Assembly (NCBI GenBank): GCA_020055645.1
Contig: JAECZT010000018.1
Location: 62,001 to 126,000, forward strand
Direction: 5' to 3'
Length of the DNA stretch: 64,000 nucleotides
Source of the DNA: Tomocerus qinae
Lineage: Eukaryota; Arthropoda; Collembola; Entomobryomorpha; Tomoceridae
The position numbers and the translations under genes were made by a program. Below the pieces are notes generated by a model. That model saw only the letters and a program-made list of their open reading frames with translations, had not been told where the DNA came from and made no database searches. Shown one piece after another: positions 44,006 through 57,505 of this stretch (positions are counted from its first letter, which is position 1; each line of letters opens with the position of its first letter).

Positions 44006-46610
44006 GTATCCTTATAAATTTGTCGCGGTCACTCTGCCGATCGTCTGATCGTCCACTATTTGGTATTAGTATGCATATCTTTGCAATGGAATAACTTATT
44101 CGTAATCTGCTTTTTGCATAATATGGTAGCATATATATTCAGGAGCAACCAGTTATCACTAAAATTCACATTCGACCCATCCCCTGGTTTGTGGAAATCA
44201 TATAAATACAGCAGGTGGGGCATACAGTAGTAGTACAAACAGCAGGTGAGGCAGGCAGCATAGCAGTAGAAAACTATGGAAGTGCTGTGCTATCTAAGAG
44301 ACTACACACCGCGCTGGTATTAACATGCTCTGTAACTGCGGGTAGACAAATGCAATATAAAATAGCTTCTCTTTAGTGCAACGATTAGTTGAATACAATT
44401 TTCATTACATTGCAACAATATTGTCACTGCGCCCAAAACCTGTTTGTAACCCAAAAGTAAAAATTGGCAAAAGAATAGGATTTTTGTCCATTGTGATTAG
44501 TTAAATCCAGTTTGAAACATTTTATCGTAAAAATTGTCAAATAATAAGAGTTTGAAACATTTTAACGTAAAAATTGTCAAAACATAATGGAAATGGTCGT
44601 CCATCGTCACTTCATCATAACTACACGTGTGAGATTCATCAGTGGCGAGTGCAGTTAACTACCATTATTACAAATCACTACAATACTATATTCAATTTGT
44701 ATTGCAATCCTAATCGTGACACTAAATTCTTTCCAGCTTAACGGTCACCTGGTGCGAAGTTAAATTAAGTTCTGCATGTTGACACTCATACGGTGAATAA
44801 TAGGCGTTCATTATTTGGAATAAAAATTTTACCGTGGAATCTACAATGGAATCTACAAAATCGACAAGATATTACCATTTAGGTATTGTTTAAGTCACGT
44901 TACTATATTGAATTTGTATTTCCAGCTGACATGCCGAATGCATCACTATCATTATTAAATGGTATATTCCATTCTTTCCAGCTTTACTGTCACCGGGTGC
45001 GGAATTGATTGAGTTCTGCATGTTTGTAGTTCTGCATGAAATTTTTTTAATCACCCACTTCGATCCTGCGTAAACGCCTGTTTGCCAACAGTTTATTACT
45101 GTTAGAAAACGAATCTTTCCAATTCTATTTCAATAAAATGGTCAAAAATAAAAGTTAATAAAGTTAATAAAAAATTGCGCCGTATTGTATTTTTCGTCTA
45201 GTTTGAATTTTTTGGGCAGTAGCTAAATATCGGATATTGGGTAAAAAAGGGCTCAATTGAAATGAAGGGGCAACTAATGTAATGGGCGAAACTATTTAAA
45301 AATTTCATTATTTTTGTCTATATCATTTAAATTTTTTTAGTTTTATGATCATCCATGGCCATCACTGGATTTCTGTTATTAGCTTATTTGATGTTTTTTG
45401 CCATACAGGACAAGCATCAATGTTTAATTAATTTTAATGTCTTTCGAAACATTTCGTAATACCTATATTAGGTCAACATTTGGAAAGTTTACCGATTAAT
45501 GAATTTTGTGGAGAAATGTTGCCCCATTCAAAAATATTACCCGTATTACGAGTTTGTGGCCGTTGTTTTAAGTTCATTAGAATTCGTCTTTAAGTGAATT
45601 TTCATTTATGTAGGACAAAATGCATGGATGTCGACATGCACTGCAAAATGCATGGAAGTAGAGATGCAATGCAAAATGCATGGAAGTTTGCCTGTAGTAA
45701 ACTTTTCTTATCACTGTTGTGATGAGAAACTAGGTACTTACTACTTACTATCTAGGTACTCATAATTTTTTGTGAGAATCTGATTATCACAAAATATATT
45801 AAGATTTATAAGTTCACATACCTGATTCCTTCCTTCTATGCAAGATAATCTCACTCCCCCCACTGTCCAAACACATTTTCACAACACTAGGATAAAAACA
45901 ATAATATGGTTCTTATTATTAAAGTTTTCTGAACAAAGTGCTTAAATTCCTTTCATACAGACATGTACATTTTCATTTCGTGCCTGTTTAAATATTATCC
46001 TAGAAGAGTCATAATGCAATTTTTTGCATCTTTTACCTCCTTTGTACTTATCAATGCTTGAGTCTGTAAATGTCAAAACCTGTTTTCGCAGGTCGTACAT
46101 ATTAAACCGATGCGCGTGGAAGGGTTCATAACTTAAAATAATGTGAAATGTTCATTGCGGTGGCCTGCTCTAAGTATATATAGTATCGGTTACTATAACA
46201 ATGAAGGTTACCAAATTTTTTTAATAAATTTAAGTATCCTAACCATCAAAAGTCATTTACCAACCAGTGCCCTTAGGCGCGTCTTAGTAAGAGATATCAA
46301 ATTTTAAAAATCCGCATTTTATCCTATCATTTGATGCACAGCTTACGAACTTACGGTTTTTTGATGAAAATAAAACAAAATTAACCTAAATGACGTATTC
46401 TTGTATACTACAATTACTACTGCGTAGACGAGGAAAGAATTTCAGACAGTATACCTCTTCGTGAAAATTTAGACATTTCAGTTAAAATGGTCAATACAAT
46501 TTTCACGATGTTTTGTAATATAGCTTTAACTTATTAGAGACAGGAGAAAAAAGAATGGTTTATTTTTTAGCATTGTCTAAAAAGTGATTAATCGACTTTC
46601 ATCTACTATA
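44006..46610. other. Spacer with small tandem repeats; distal duplicated block
   Basis: No gene seen. A 40-bp unit is doubled at 44509-44590 ('gtttgaaacattttatcgta'). About three 30-bp units with 'gcaaaatgcatgga' lie at 45600-45690. From about 45850 to 46580 the sequence is the sister of 23850-24372. Confidence 0.5.
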
Positions 46611-47589
46611 GGGGAGACTGGGGATAGTGTACGAACTTTTCGTTAAGACGGCTCTATAAAATCAATGTTGAGGGATATAAATTGATTTCATTATTTGAAT
46701 GTAATGTATACATATCTAGGCACGGTTACCCTATTTTACATATAAGTTGAATCACTATCAAAACCAACAAAATATATTTTTATATAAGTCACTTTTTTCG
46801 TACACTATACCCAGTAGTGGGTATAGTGTACGAATACCTTGGGGATAGTGTACGAATATTATTATTTTAATGTTCTATTCCCATATCAAGCGGTTTTATT
46901 TCTTAGGATGCTGCCACGGATGCTGACGGTGATATGTTTATTATTGCATGATCGTCGTAACAGTTGTTAATTTTCTATAATTATTTTTTCCAGATGCATC
47001 TAACGAGGTATTTTAATAGGCAATTTCGATGGTTCATAAACAACTATCGACTTATTCGAGAAATATTTGCAGATATAACCAATTTAAATAATAGGAGGCA
47101 CTCAGTGATGTTTAACACATCACTTCTGGTTAAAAAATAAATATCATTAGCCAAAAGGGGTCATCCAAACGTTCGTACACTATACCCATTTGATTTTTCG
47201 TACACTATCCCCACCATGACTTTTTCGACCAAAATATTTTTCTATAGAAAACTTTCAAAATGATAGCCTCAATGAGCATCGGATATCGTTTATGAATGCT
47301 TATTCTCTAAGTCAAAAAATTTGTATCACTTCCATGGTCTTAAAACTGCCTGCGTGCAAAATTTTGTAAAGTGTCAAAAGTTTACTTTTGTGTAATTTTC
47401 GCATCAGGAAAGTTAATTTTATTTTTAGAAAATGTAGTATGGACCCGAATTTAACAACTTTTTGTTAACATGTCCTCAAAGACATACTTCAAATTTTGAA
47501 ATTTTTTCCGACCATAAAAAGTCAAGCATTCTATGAAAATTCTTAACTTCGTACACTATACCCATTCGTACACTATCCCCAGTCTCCCC
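46611..47589. mobile_element. TIR element with GGGGATAGTGTACGAA ends (979 bp)
   Basis: GGGGAGACTGGGGATAGTGT at the left is exactly mirrored at the right end (25-bp TIR). The core GATAGTGTACGAA recurs inside in both orientations, at about 46815, 46845, 47172, 47205 and 47550. Flanking 'tactat' is present on both sides and may be the target duplication. No transposase recognised. Confidence 0.7.
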
Positions 47590-47995
47590 TACTATTTGAA
47601 AGTCGCATGTCCACGTATGTGTAGCCCGATGACTCATCGTATTGCTTGCTTTGCTTTCCTTCCACTCCGCTCACTCAGCCGAAGCCAAAAGTTCGGCGGA
47701 GTCTAAGCTGAAACTATAAAAACGAATTAACAGTTGCCAAAGGTTCGGCGGAGCCTAAAGTGCTATGAGACCACTAAGCTGGCTGTAGTGCTATTGCACT
47801 ACCGAGGACCCAATTAATTAACTATGTCCATTCCGACAAGAAAGTTTGTCGTGTGCCGTGTGTCGCCGCCTAAGAAATACATTTTGGTGTGTTGTGTTAG
47901 TTATTGGCTTTCGATGACTTTACTGAGACAAAGCAAAAGACTCGAGTACGAATAAGCTGAAGCTATAAGCTGTCTGTTGGAGGGGGACTGTAAAA
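47590..47995. other. Spacer, no gene seen
   Basis: Contains 'aagttcggcggag' near 47690 and 'aggttcggcggagcctaa' near 47742, a short direct repeat. Nothing else supported. Confidence 0.3.
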
Positions 47996-47997
47996 CA

Positions 47998-48390
47998 AAT
48001 TCGAGTGCAATCGAATAAATTCGAGTGCCTTAGAATAAATTCGAGTGCCTTCGAATAAATTCGAGTGCCTTCGAATAAATTCGAGTGCCTTCGAATAAAT
48101 TCGAGTGCCTTCGAATATATTCGAGTGCCTTCGAATATATTCGAGTGCCTTCGAATATATTGGAGTGCCTTCGAATATATTCGAGTGCCTCCGAATAAAT
48201 TCGAGTGCCTCCGAATAAATTCGAGTGCCTCCGAATAAATTCGAGTGCCTCCGAATAAATTCGAGTGCCTCCGAATATATTCGAGTGCCTTCGAATATAT
48301 TCGAGTGCCTTCGAATATATTCGAGTGCCTTCGAATATATTCGAGTGCCTTCGAATAAATTCGAGTGCCTCCGAATAAATTCGAGAAATT
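47998..48390. repeat. 20-bp satellite, about 19 units
   Basis: Unit TTCGAGTGCCTTCGAATAAA with C/T and A/T variants, almost no length variation. The minus strand is open through the array as a 20-residue periodic peptide, a consequence of a repeat unit without stops, not a gene. Confidence 0.9.
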
Positions 48391-50570
48391 TATATATTAG
48401 TAAATATAATATATAGAAATTCACATATTAGTAATTAAAGAATTTTTTAAAATAAATAAGTGTTTAGGTAGGCTTTAAATATAACCAGTGTTTCTGAAAA
48501 GAAATCACTACATATCAGATGTTATTTTAACTTTTCTGACGAGCTTATATAATCGCTCACTGTGTCCGTACCCACGATAATTTTCAAATGAAATGACAGA
48601 TATTGACCAACCTTGGCAAAAACAATGCCTATGATTATTTATACTGATTAATATTTGAACATTTCTAATGATCCTGGAATGCATCCGTCCATTTAATTTG
48701 TTTTGAGAAACCGCTCCCTCACTTTGACTTGATTTTAATAGCCCAATTAGAAAATAGGCATTAAAAATTTAAATTGTTGCCAGATATATAGGACTAAATA
48801 TGTCACATTGGTTTTAGCAAACTTAATATTTTATGACTAAATGACTTATGTACTGTTGTGCCGAAGTTATTGAAGCCTAAACCTAAAACTTGATGGTCAA
48901 AATAGACATGAGACTGGTATTTTTAATAAAAAATATCCTTTTCAATTATCTAATTAACATCGAACCGCCATTCAAAATAAGCTAGATTCCTTTGTGTGAA
49001 TTTATTCACATTGTTGTTACCGCCAGGGTTTATTGACGGGCTCGTTTAAATTCAAAGTGAGTTTTGACAATTAAGTTGGATTGAAGACAAGAATACTTTT
49101 AATTCGCGCGAAATGCGAGAATATTATTGAACGTTGACAAACGTTATTTTAATGTTAAGGATCAAGTTATTTCGTTACCCACTTTAGCTCATTTAAGTAT
49201 TAAGTATAATTTAGATATTTTAAAATACTAAATAATTTAAAATAATTGCAAGTATTTTAAGTGTAGGGTCTAATTTAAGTATTATACTTGCCATTTAAGG
49301 ATACCTGGCAACCCTAAATAACAATGTTATAGAATCTATTAGTATATCTTGCACTTGCAATGAAGGTCGGGCCAATATGTTATTACTGGCAAAAAATGCT
49401 ACTTTTTATGAATAAAAAGTTGTTTTGTTTGGGTTTGCTATGCCTTAGGCCACATTGGGAATATGTAATGCCATAATTTGCCAAAGACCGGAAAAGAAGG
49501 ATATTAATCCATCATTTACAAAATAAAATGGACATGCATGGGCCCAAATGAGATTATAAACGGTTGTGTAGAATTGGCAACTACTGTTGCGTAAAGTTGA
49601 CATTTGACATAGCAGCTAAAAGCGTATTCAAGGTAGGGTCCAGAAAGGAAGACACCACTAAAATTCCCAAAACAACCCTAGATATTTGCGCAAAGTTTAA
49701 TCAAAGGAGTCAAAAATTTTAGATTTAAATCACAGTCCCATTATTTCAATAATTTCATTATGGTGCGACCAAAAATCATTATATACTTCACGCTTTATAA
49801 GTCATATAGCCCAATGTTTTACATAAAATCGGAACTACTTCCTTCTGATTAGGTATCAATTAAGAAGCTTTTAAAACTAATTGTGATCAAATATTTTTCT
49901 TGTTCAAATTAAAAAGGTAATACCATGGTAAGTAAATATTAAATTACTTTGAAATTGAAACACATCTACCTAATCACTTTTACCTATTTATTTAAATGTT
50001 TCAACATTTACAGAAATATCAGTGGAAAATACAGCATTGAATCGTATTCTTACTGCACGTGGCTTTACTATTTTACTATTTTCTACTAGCTATTGCTGCC
50101 AGGAATAAATGGAATTGTTATTTATTTAAAAATTATAGAATTAAAAGCATCTATGCATTTGACATTTACTATTACCTTTTCACATTTTTACTAGATGGAC
50201 TTCTTATCCGATCTGTTTTCATTTCATAACCTTGTGACGCGTACAACATAGTTTTTCAGCTGTAGCGCATCTTTATAATATGCTTAAAATTGTTGTTGAT
50301 TTCAGTCCTGAGCCTCTTAACAGAACAATTGGAACGATAAAGTTAAGGGATTGCAGTTAAGGTCCCATTTAACAATTCCATGTAACTCAACCACTTTAAA
50401 CTAACAGTGCAGTGGCGTGTGTCAACATTTGTAAGCTATTTCATTTACAAACGCTGTAAATACAGCAGGCAAACGTTTTTAGTTTTTAGTCTGGTTGAAC
50501 TTCATACAATGCTACTAAATTAATGAAGTTTTAAAAACTCAATTGAATACTCAATTTAGAAACCTTTGAA
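48391..50570. other. Spacer with a GCTCG-family fragment
   Basis: 'tctgacgagcttatataatc' at about 48535 and 'accttggcaaaaacaatgcc' at about 48610 match the elements at 9939 and 20918. The rest, AT-rich, shows no gene. Confidence 0.4.
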
Positions 50571-52371
50571 ATGTCCCTAAACGTTTTTAAAATGTCGCTG
50601 ATACTTTTGGCATTTATTTCCACGGCAGTGGTCGGTTTTGACTGGAATGAAACGGAAGCCACTACAACGTTTAAAAAATTTGATATCGACGGATTTCAAA
50701 AATGTCTTACGGTAAATCAACTATATTGTAAACATTTAAATTTTTGTTAAATCCGATAATATATTCAATTTTTATATATACTAAGGGCTTCTTGCTACCT
50801 CAAAAGTATGTATTTTATTGTTCAAAAAGCTTGAAAATTTGGCACATTGGTCAAAAATACAATTGTAGACTCAAGCAATCAGAATGTTACAAATATTTTA
50901 CGAGTGAAGACCAAATTCTTCTAGATAGTAATGCTGAACGTCAATTAATACGTTGTGTTGAAGATATTTATGGTGAACGCTATAATTTAACGACACTTCA
51001 TTGTGAGAAAGGTAAAATTTGTAATTATAAATTGTACAACGAAGGAATCTTAACAACAATTGGTGTTTTTTATGAATTCAAGAGCCACATGCTTACTGTG
51101 GGGACATTTGGCAGAGTATCTGGATAACGTATAATTATTATTACAGTTATGGATTGGGAGCAATCTGTTTTATCGGATGTCTGACAAACATTATCAACGT
51201 TATTGTGCTAACAAGGAAAGATATGATCAACCCTATAAATATAATTTTGGCCGTACTGGCTGTCAGTGATTTTCTCTTTCTATTTCACGGACTGATAGGC
51301 AGCAGTCTTGTCATCTACAGGAAGTTCTTTGGAGATAAACGGACATACAATCAGTTATGGATTGAGACATTCGTGCTTGGGGTTTGTTATTTGGTAAGAC
51401 AATTTAGACAAAGCATAATATAAAAAAATAATTCCATTTTTGTCATAATGTACATAACACATTGCTTTTTGTACATTGTTGGTAATATTTTATTTGTTTA
51501 TTCCAGTCATTTCACATCCTGTCAACGTACCTGACTACATTGGTGGCGGCTGGGAAATATATCGGCATTACATTTCCTCTAAAAAGCAAAAAATTTTTGA
51601 CCAAAAGAAATGCGAAATGGGCAACATTTCTTGTACTGGTCGGAGTTGTTTCTTATCAGTTAATCTTCTTTATTGTTACGGGTGTTGATACTACATATTA
51701 TTATGTCAAACCAAAGGAAGTAGAAACGACGAAATCATTGTCAGACGAAGAACCTTATCCCGATGTGTTGGGTTTCAGCCTCTACGAAGACTACTATGCC
51801 TACGGCGATTTCCTGCTGTTGTTTTTCGCGTAAGCAATTAATAATATTATTTCGCCATTGAACCTGAATTGCGAAAAATCATACTGATGATTAGTATAAG
51901 ATATCAAAATTAATTTATGCTGCTTACAGGTTGGTCCATAAATGGATACCTTGTTTCCTATTAACTATTTTTACAGTCGGTCTTGTGTGGAGCCTTGTAA
52001 AGTCAAACAAACGTTGGAGAAGGATTACTAAATCTAGAGCAAGGATATGCAACAATGAAATGAGTAAAGCAGCCGATAAGACAAACAAAATGCTTGTACT
52101 CATTCTAATAATTTTTTTAGTCACTGCATTGCCAAGTGCCATTAGTTTAAGTACTTCGTGGTTTCCAGATTTAAGAAAGGAGTGCATTCAACCAATTAGT
52201 GAATTATTCCGTCATTTAAAATACTTGAGTTGTATAATTTCTTTTTTTGTTTATATAAAAATGGGACAGGCGTACAGAACCACTATGTTAAAAGTTTTTA
52301 AAGATATTTGTACAAGGTTCCAATTCAAAGAAAACGACTCACAAACATCAACTGTGACTTTGCAGCTTTGA
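50571..52371 (+). CDS. Peptide-type class A GPCR, five exons
   Basis: Exon 1 (50571-50711): signal peptide (MSLILLAFISTAVVG). Exon 2 (50786 to about 51115): Cys-rich N-terminal extracellular region. Exon 3 (51147-51393): TM1-TM2 and start of TM3 (NIINVIVLTRKDM, LAVLAVSDFLFLF). Exon 4 (51507-51829): TM3, TM4 and loop 2. Exon 5 (51930-52371): TM5 (WIPCFLLTIF), DKTNKMLVLILIIFLVTALP (TM6) and TM7, then a short tail. The pattern resembles myosuppressin/FMRFamide-receptor-type arthropod and nematode receptors. The DRY site reads GKY and the TM7 NPxxY is replaced. Introns after exons 1, 3 and 4 fit GT-AG and frame; the exon 2-3 junction does not (phase mismatch), so it is unresolved. Ligand unknown. 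Confidence 0.75.
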
Positions 52372-53551
52372 AATGTCACTAATGTAACTTCGTTTTAACA
52401 CAAGTGGCTTACAAGTGATACAGAAATCTTATTAAGTGATACGATAATAAAATAAAGATTTTAAAAATAATTGAAATCATATAAGTTATCAGAATGTTTC
52501 TCAGAATTTGAAAACAATGGCATTTGTTTGCCATTTTTATCTGAATTTTTACAGTGGAGAAAATGTAATTTTTGGCCAATTTCAATAGGGTTAAAATATG
52601 AAAGAGTTTGCACACCGATGTACTTCTTAATCTGCTCGATGGTTGCCTGGTTGCTAAAGATATTATGCTATTACAAAAGTTGAATTTCTACATTTAGTTT
52701 CAGTTTACCTTTTTCCTGGGGCGAAATGTGTTTTTCCTAAAAGTTGTTTGTATTAATAAAACTGTTAAAATTCAATGTCATTTAGATTTACTTTTTATAA
52801 CCATTAGGGTCATCAGGTCATAATTTACACACATCTCCGATAAATTCTGTGAATACTTTTGTTACCTAAATAAGGGACGTGTTTGCAAATAGATTTCCAG
52901 CATGGCATATACAGCCGTGACTGTACTAATACAAAGCGGTTAAAAACATAATAATATATGGGTTGATAGACGAGAAATGCTGAAATAAAGATTAGTAAAT
53001 TTAAATTTTTAATGTATTATTATCATCAACATTAAATACAAGAGTTTTTGAATGGCTTAAAATTAAAATAGAATTATATCGTGTATTTTATTTGCTTAAT
53101 TGCAACCTTCACATGTTACTTCATTTCTATATTAAACAAAGTCAATATGAAAAGAGTACATAACCATAATGATCTAACCGTGGATATGAAAAAAATTAGC
53201 ACATCCAAGCTTTATTTTAACACAGTAAAGAATTGAAGAAAGGAAACGGCTGTTTTTGGATTTCTCTTAAGACTGGATATAGTGAATGAGATATAAACTC
53301 AAGTGATGATAAATATATTTCATATTTATATATTTATATATTTATATATTTCAGTAGGCCCACAGTATTAAGGGATACCATGCTAATAATATGGCTATTA
53401 TATAGAAAATTGTTTACTGTGTTTAGAATAAGAACGATATCAGCTCCATAAACATAAAGGATTGTCTGCAACAAATTGTGATGATACTTCGTTCTTGTTT
53501 AGCATGATGGAATTGTGAGATAAAGTATTAGTCATGCATGCATGTTGTAGA
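52372..53551. other. Spacer downstream of the GPCR
   Basis: AATAAA at about 52449 is a candidate poly(A) signal for the GPCR. A short 'tatatt' microsatellite lies near 53320-53350. No gene seen. Confidence 0.4.
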
Positions 53552-54093
53552 CAGTGTACAATATGTCATTTACCTGTTACCAGTGGTAAGTGGTTTTTAG
53601 TGGTATTTAAGTTTAAATATTACTACCTAAAAAGTAGTGGTAAATGGTAAATAAAAATGGTATAAAATGGTAAAAATTGTTTCGTTTAATTTTCGTGTGT
53701 AGATTTTGAATAAAATTCGGTGTCAAAGCATGAAATAGCTTATAAGCTGATGATTGTTCTTACTAATTGATAAGCTTTCACTAATCAGAGTTAGATTCAA
53801 CCAATGTAGGCATTTATAACCCTTATTTGCCGATTGAGAAATTAATTGCTATCAAATTGCCTTCAAATCAATTTTAATTTGACGTTACCAAATGCAATCT
53901 TGGCTTTATTTTTATTTATTTATATTTTGTCAGGCAATTTCCTCTAGGGTATTTACATTGCATCTTTGGTATTGTTTACTATTGATTACATAAGACATTC
54001 TGAGCTTTTACAGATATTCACGTGAATACATTAATATATTTTCGTGTATAAATCATAAATCATATTATTATACATTTTAAAGAAAAATTTAAA

Positions 54094-56924
54094 TCATTCA
54101 GATTCAGAGTTATCACTATCATACATCTCAGCAGGAGTAGTTTCTATTTCTTGTTGCTTAAGTAGGTACAGTTTAAGGTTCTTTTTGAAAGAATACATAG
54201 ACTTACTATTTCTAATTTCTTGGGAAGTGGCATTCCAGTACACTAAAGCTTGTTCAGAAAAACTTCTTTTACCATACGAGTTAAGTTTACTATACGGATT
54301 TACCTTAACATAATTGTTTGATCTCGTGTTGAGGGAAATAGAGTCATCAAAGTTAAGATAATTTAAAAAGTATGGAGGGCATGTTTTGGTGTAAATACTA
54401 TATACAATTTTCAGTAGTTCAAACTTATAAAGATATTTTGGGAATAGCCATTTTAGTTCCTTGGTGATTAGTTCTCTTACCGAGTCATATTTTAATTTAC
54501 AGAGAACAAATCTGCCCGCTAATCGAATAACTCTTTCAATGTTATCGATATATCTATTTTCTGCCGTACCCCAAATGACCACCATATATCTAACTATAGA
54601 TAGAACATAACAATTTATAATTATTAGCCTATTAGCAAAGTTGAATAGTGATTGGAAAGGATATAAGGATATTATTATGCCATTACACTTACTAGTCATT
54701 TTGCTAATATGCTCATGCATTTTTAGTTCTGAGTCAATAATTAAACCTACTATTTTTACACTCTCTGAGGGGTAGATTTTTGTACCATTAACATCAAGAC
54801 AAACAGCACTACGATCAAAACCACAGTTTGGCTTTCCTACAACCACCATTACAGTTTTGTCAACATTTAATTCCATATAGTTCCTTTCCATCCAATCCAA
54901 AATGCATTTAAAATCTTCTTCTAATGATTTAATTAATAAATCAATATCCTCAGGTTTGCCACATATAATTACAGTGTTGTCATCTGCGAAAAGATACATT
55001 ACTGAATTAGTGATACAATTAGGAAGATCATTTATAAACAATGAGAATAAGAGAGGCGCTAAAATTCCACCTTGAGGTATTGATAAATTAATAGGTTGCA
55101 CATTAGAACGATTATTTTCATTAATATAAGTAAAATGAGATCTTTCTGTTAGATACGACTCCAACCAGTGGTTATTTATGTTATACCATTGAAGTTTGTT
55201 TAGTAGTATTTTTAGGATTAATTTTATCAAAACATTTAGCTATGTCTAATGCTAGTACAATACATATATTACCACTATTATTTTGTTTATATAAGAGATC
55301 AGTTATGGCGACCTGTGCATGCATGGTGGAATGATTTTTCCTAAAACCGAATTGATTGTCATTCAGAATGTTATGTTCATTAACATGTTCAATTAATTCA
55401 TCAAAAACGCACTTTTCAGCAATTTTTGAAAGAAAGCATTGAACAGAAATAGGCCTAAAATGTACGGGTACAGTTGGAATATCAATTTTAGGAATGGGAA
55501 CTATTTTAGAAGTTTTCAAAGATTTAGGCAAATATCCTTCATTCAAACTGATATTAATAATATGTAACAAAGAGGTTAGCACTATGGGTATTGGTATTAA
55601 GGTTTTAAAGAAAATAGGACTGAGACCTAAAGCATCGATCGTTTGAGATGATAGTTTTTTAAGACCATTAATTGCAGTTTTTAATTCTGTTTCTGTGACT
55701 TCAGTAACTTTAAAGTGCTCAGGTACAATTGGCAATATGATGGGCCTGGATGGGAAAATCGTTATTGTATATTTTGCTGTACTTATGTCAGCAAAATGAT
55801 TATTTATAACTTCAGCATTTAAGTCAATATTACATGCGGTTGTATTGTTAAAATCAATTAACTTATTTACACACCTGTAAACTCCCTCCTTTTCCAGTTT
55901 TGAGTTAAATTCATTTTTAGTGTCTAATTTTATTCCTATCTTTACATTTTTGTTAAGTGTATCTAAAGCCATTCTATTTATTACAGAGGAATCTCTTTTC
56001 CACATGGAATAAAGCTGATTACGTTGGCTAATTAAGGCCTTAGTGGATGGGGAGAGTGTTACACATTTTTCGCTGACTTTGACTTTTATGGTTTTTAGTG
56101 GAGCACAGATGTCCAATACGTCTTTAAAATTATCAACAAATTTTTGAACCATTATATCAAGACTATAACATTCAGTGAAATCAAAGTTTATAGCCTCCAC
56201 AACGCTAGAAGCCCTAGCAATGTCAGGATTTTTAAAATTTCTACACGTTATATATTTATAATCACATGGTGGTTTTTTATAGTTGACTATAGCTTCAATT
56301 CCATGATGGTCTGATATAAATGGTTGAAAAACATTTACATTTAAAATATTACTTACATTATTAGTAATAAAGAGATCAAGGATTGCATTACCTCTCGTCG
56401 GTGTGTTTACCATTTGAATAAACTTATATTTATTTACCAATGAGTTAAAATTATTTAGAGTATTTGGATGTCCATCAAGATTAAAGTCTCCCATAACGTA
56501 AGCAGATTTATTGAGTTCAGCGAGTTTATTAAAAAGAAAGTGAAAATGATCTGTTTTTCATTATGGTAAACTTATTATAATCCGGCCATCTGTATATACA
56601 TATTAGGATGAACGATTTATTAAAATTAAGCTGAACTGTTAGTGCAAGAGATTCAATATTTTCTGACACTATCAGATCAGTGTTGTCAAAATTAAGATTT
56701 AAAGGACTGTACTTAAGGTTACTTTTCAAATAAATGGCTATGCCACCCCCCTTATTGTAGCTTCTATCTTCTCTAACAATATTGTAACCCTTAATTAAAG
56801 GTGATTCCATATTATATTTTAACCTAGATTCTGTGACACAAAATATATCATATTCCTGCTCGAGTATTAGCTGTTTTAGTAAAGGAATTTTATTGCGTAT
56901 TGACTGAGCATTTATATGACACAT
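54094..56924 (-). pseudogene. Non-LTR ORF2 (endonuclease-reverse transcriptase) with two frameshifts
   Basis: Starts MCHINAQSIRNK and reads the AP endonuclease (CVTESRL, GGGIAIYLK, then MGDFNLD and ISDHHGI catalytic motifs) and the reverse transcriptase (FRPIS, ALDIAKCFD, GGILAPLLFSLFINDLP, LFADDN). The frame breaks near 56555, inside the endonuclease, and near 55215, in an A run just after the ALDIAKCFD motif; both are single-base changes. All key active-site motifs remain readable, so decay is recent. No RNase H domain seen. Confidence 0.85.
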
Positions 56925-56971
56925 TTTGAGGCACTTTTTATTTGGCTTACAGTTTATAATTGTTGAGCAAT

Positions 56972-57505
56972 TTATTCCGTCTCCATCCCCTCTAAAAAAG
57001 ATGGTCTGGATTTCTTGGAGTTCGAAGGCTGTGAGTCGTCTTGTTTTCTTTTCGTTGTGGCAGTTCTCGTCAATTTTTGATTAATTACTTTGAAGATGAT
57101 TCCTTCGACATCAATTTCATTTCTGGAGTAATTGATAGAGTAATTTACGTTGTTTTTAATGCAGTCCATCTGCTTGTCCCTTAAGAGTTTCCGGGCAATC
57201 CTAGTGTTGACAGGAAGATCCTTTACTATATACGGTGATCTAATTGATTTGTCGTCGCTCCTTAGTTTTTCTGCATTGGACATAAGTAGATCACAATCAC
57301 TGTTTTTCATCAGCTGGACTTTAATGGGGCGAATTTTCCCTTCTGAAAATTTAGAGATGCGGTGAATACTATCAATATCAATATTATTAAGCAACATTTT
57401 ATTTTCAATCAGGTAACAGATTTTTTTGCGGCACTCATCTGTTGATTCTAGGTTGTCATCAGGTACACCCATAAATAAGACGTTCTTCCTTCTCAGTTCA
57501 GTTGT
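56972..57505 (-). pseudogene. Non-LTR ORF1 remnant (RRM-like)
   Basis: Open from the truncated 5' end; first ATG at 57472. It begins RRKNVLFMGVPDD, the start of the RNA-recognition-like domain in ORF1 proteins, and ends in a basic tail (TKRKQDD, SKKSRPS). The N-terminal part, normally coiled coil or zinc region, is cut off at 57505. Confidence 0.7.

Larger units (their letters stand above)
53909..57505 (-). mobile_element. 5'-truncated non-LTR retrotransposon, TSD CTTTA (3597 bp)
   Basis: Minus orientation; ends with an A-rich tail at about 53930-53909 and starts inside ORF1 at 57505. The CTTTA duplication lies at 53904-53908 and 57506-57510. ORF order and motifs place it near the Jockey/CR1 group of apurinic-endonuclease elements. 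Confidence 0.85.

Noticed and set aside
44056..45780. Possible gene between the foldback and the duplicated block
   Set aside because: Only short ORFs and small tandem repeats; nothing supportable.
47963..48424. 153-codon minus-strand ORF with a 20-residue period
   Set aside because: Translation of the 20-bp satellite; no start context, domain or flanking gene structure.
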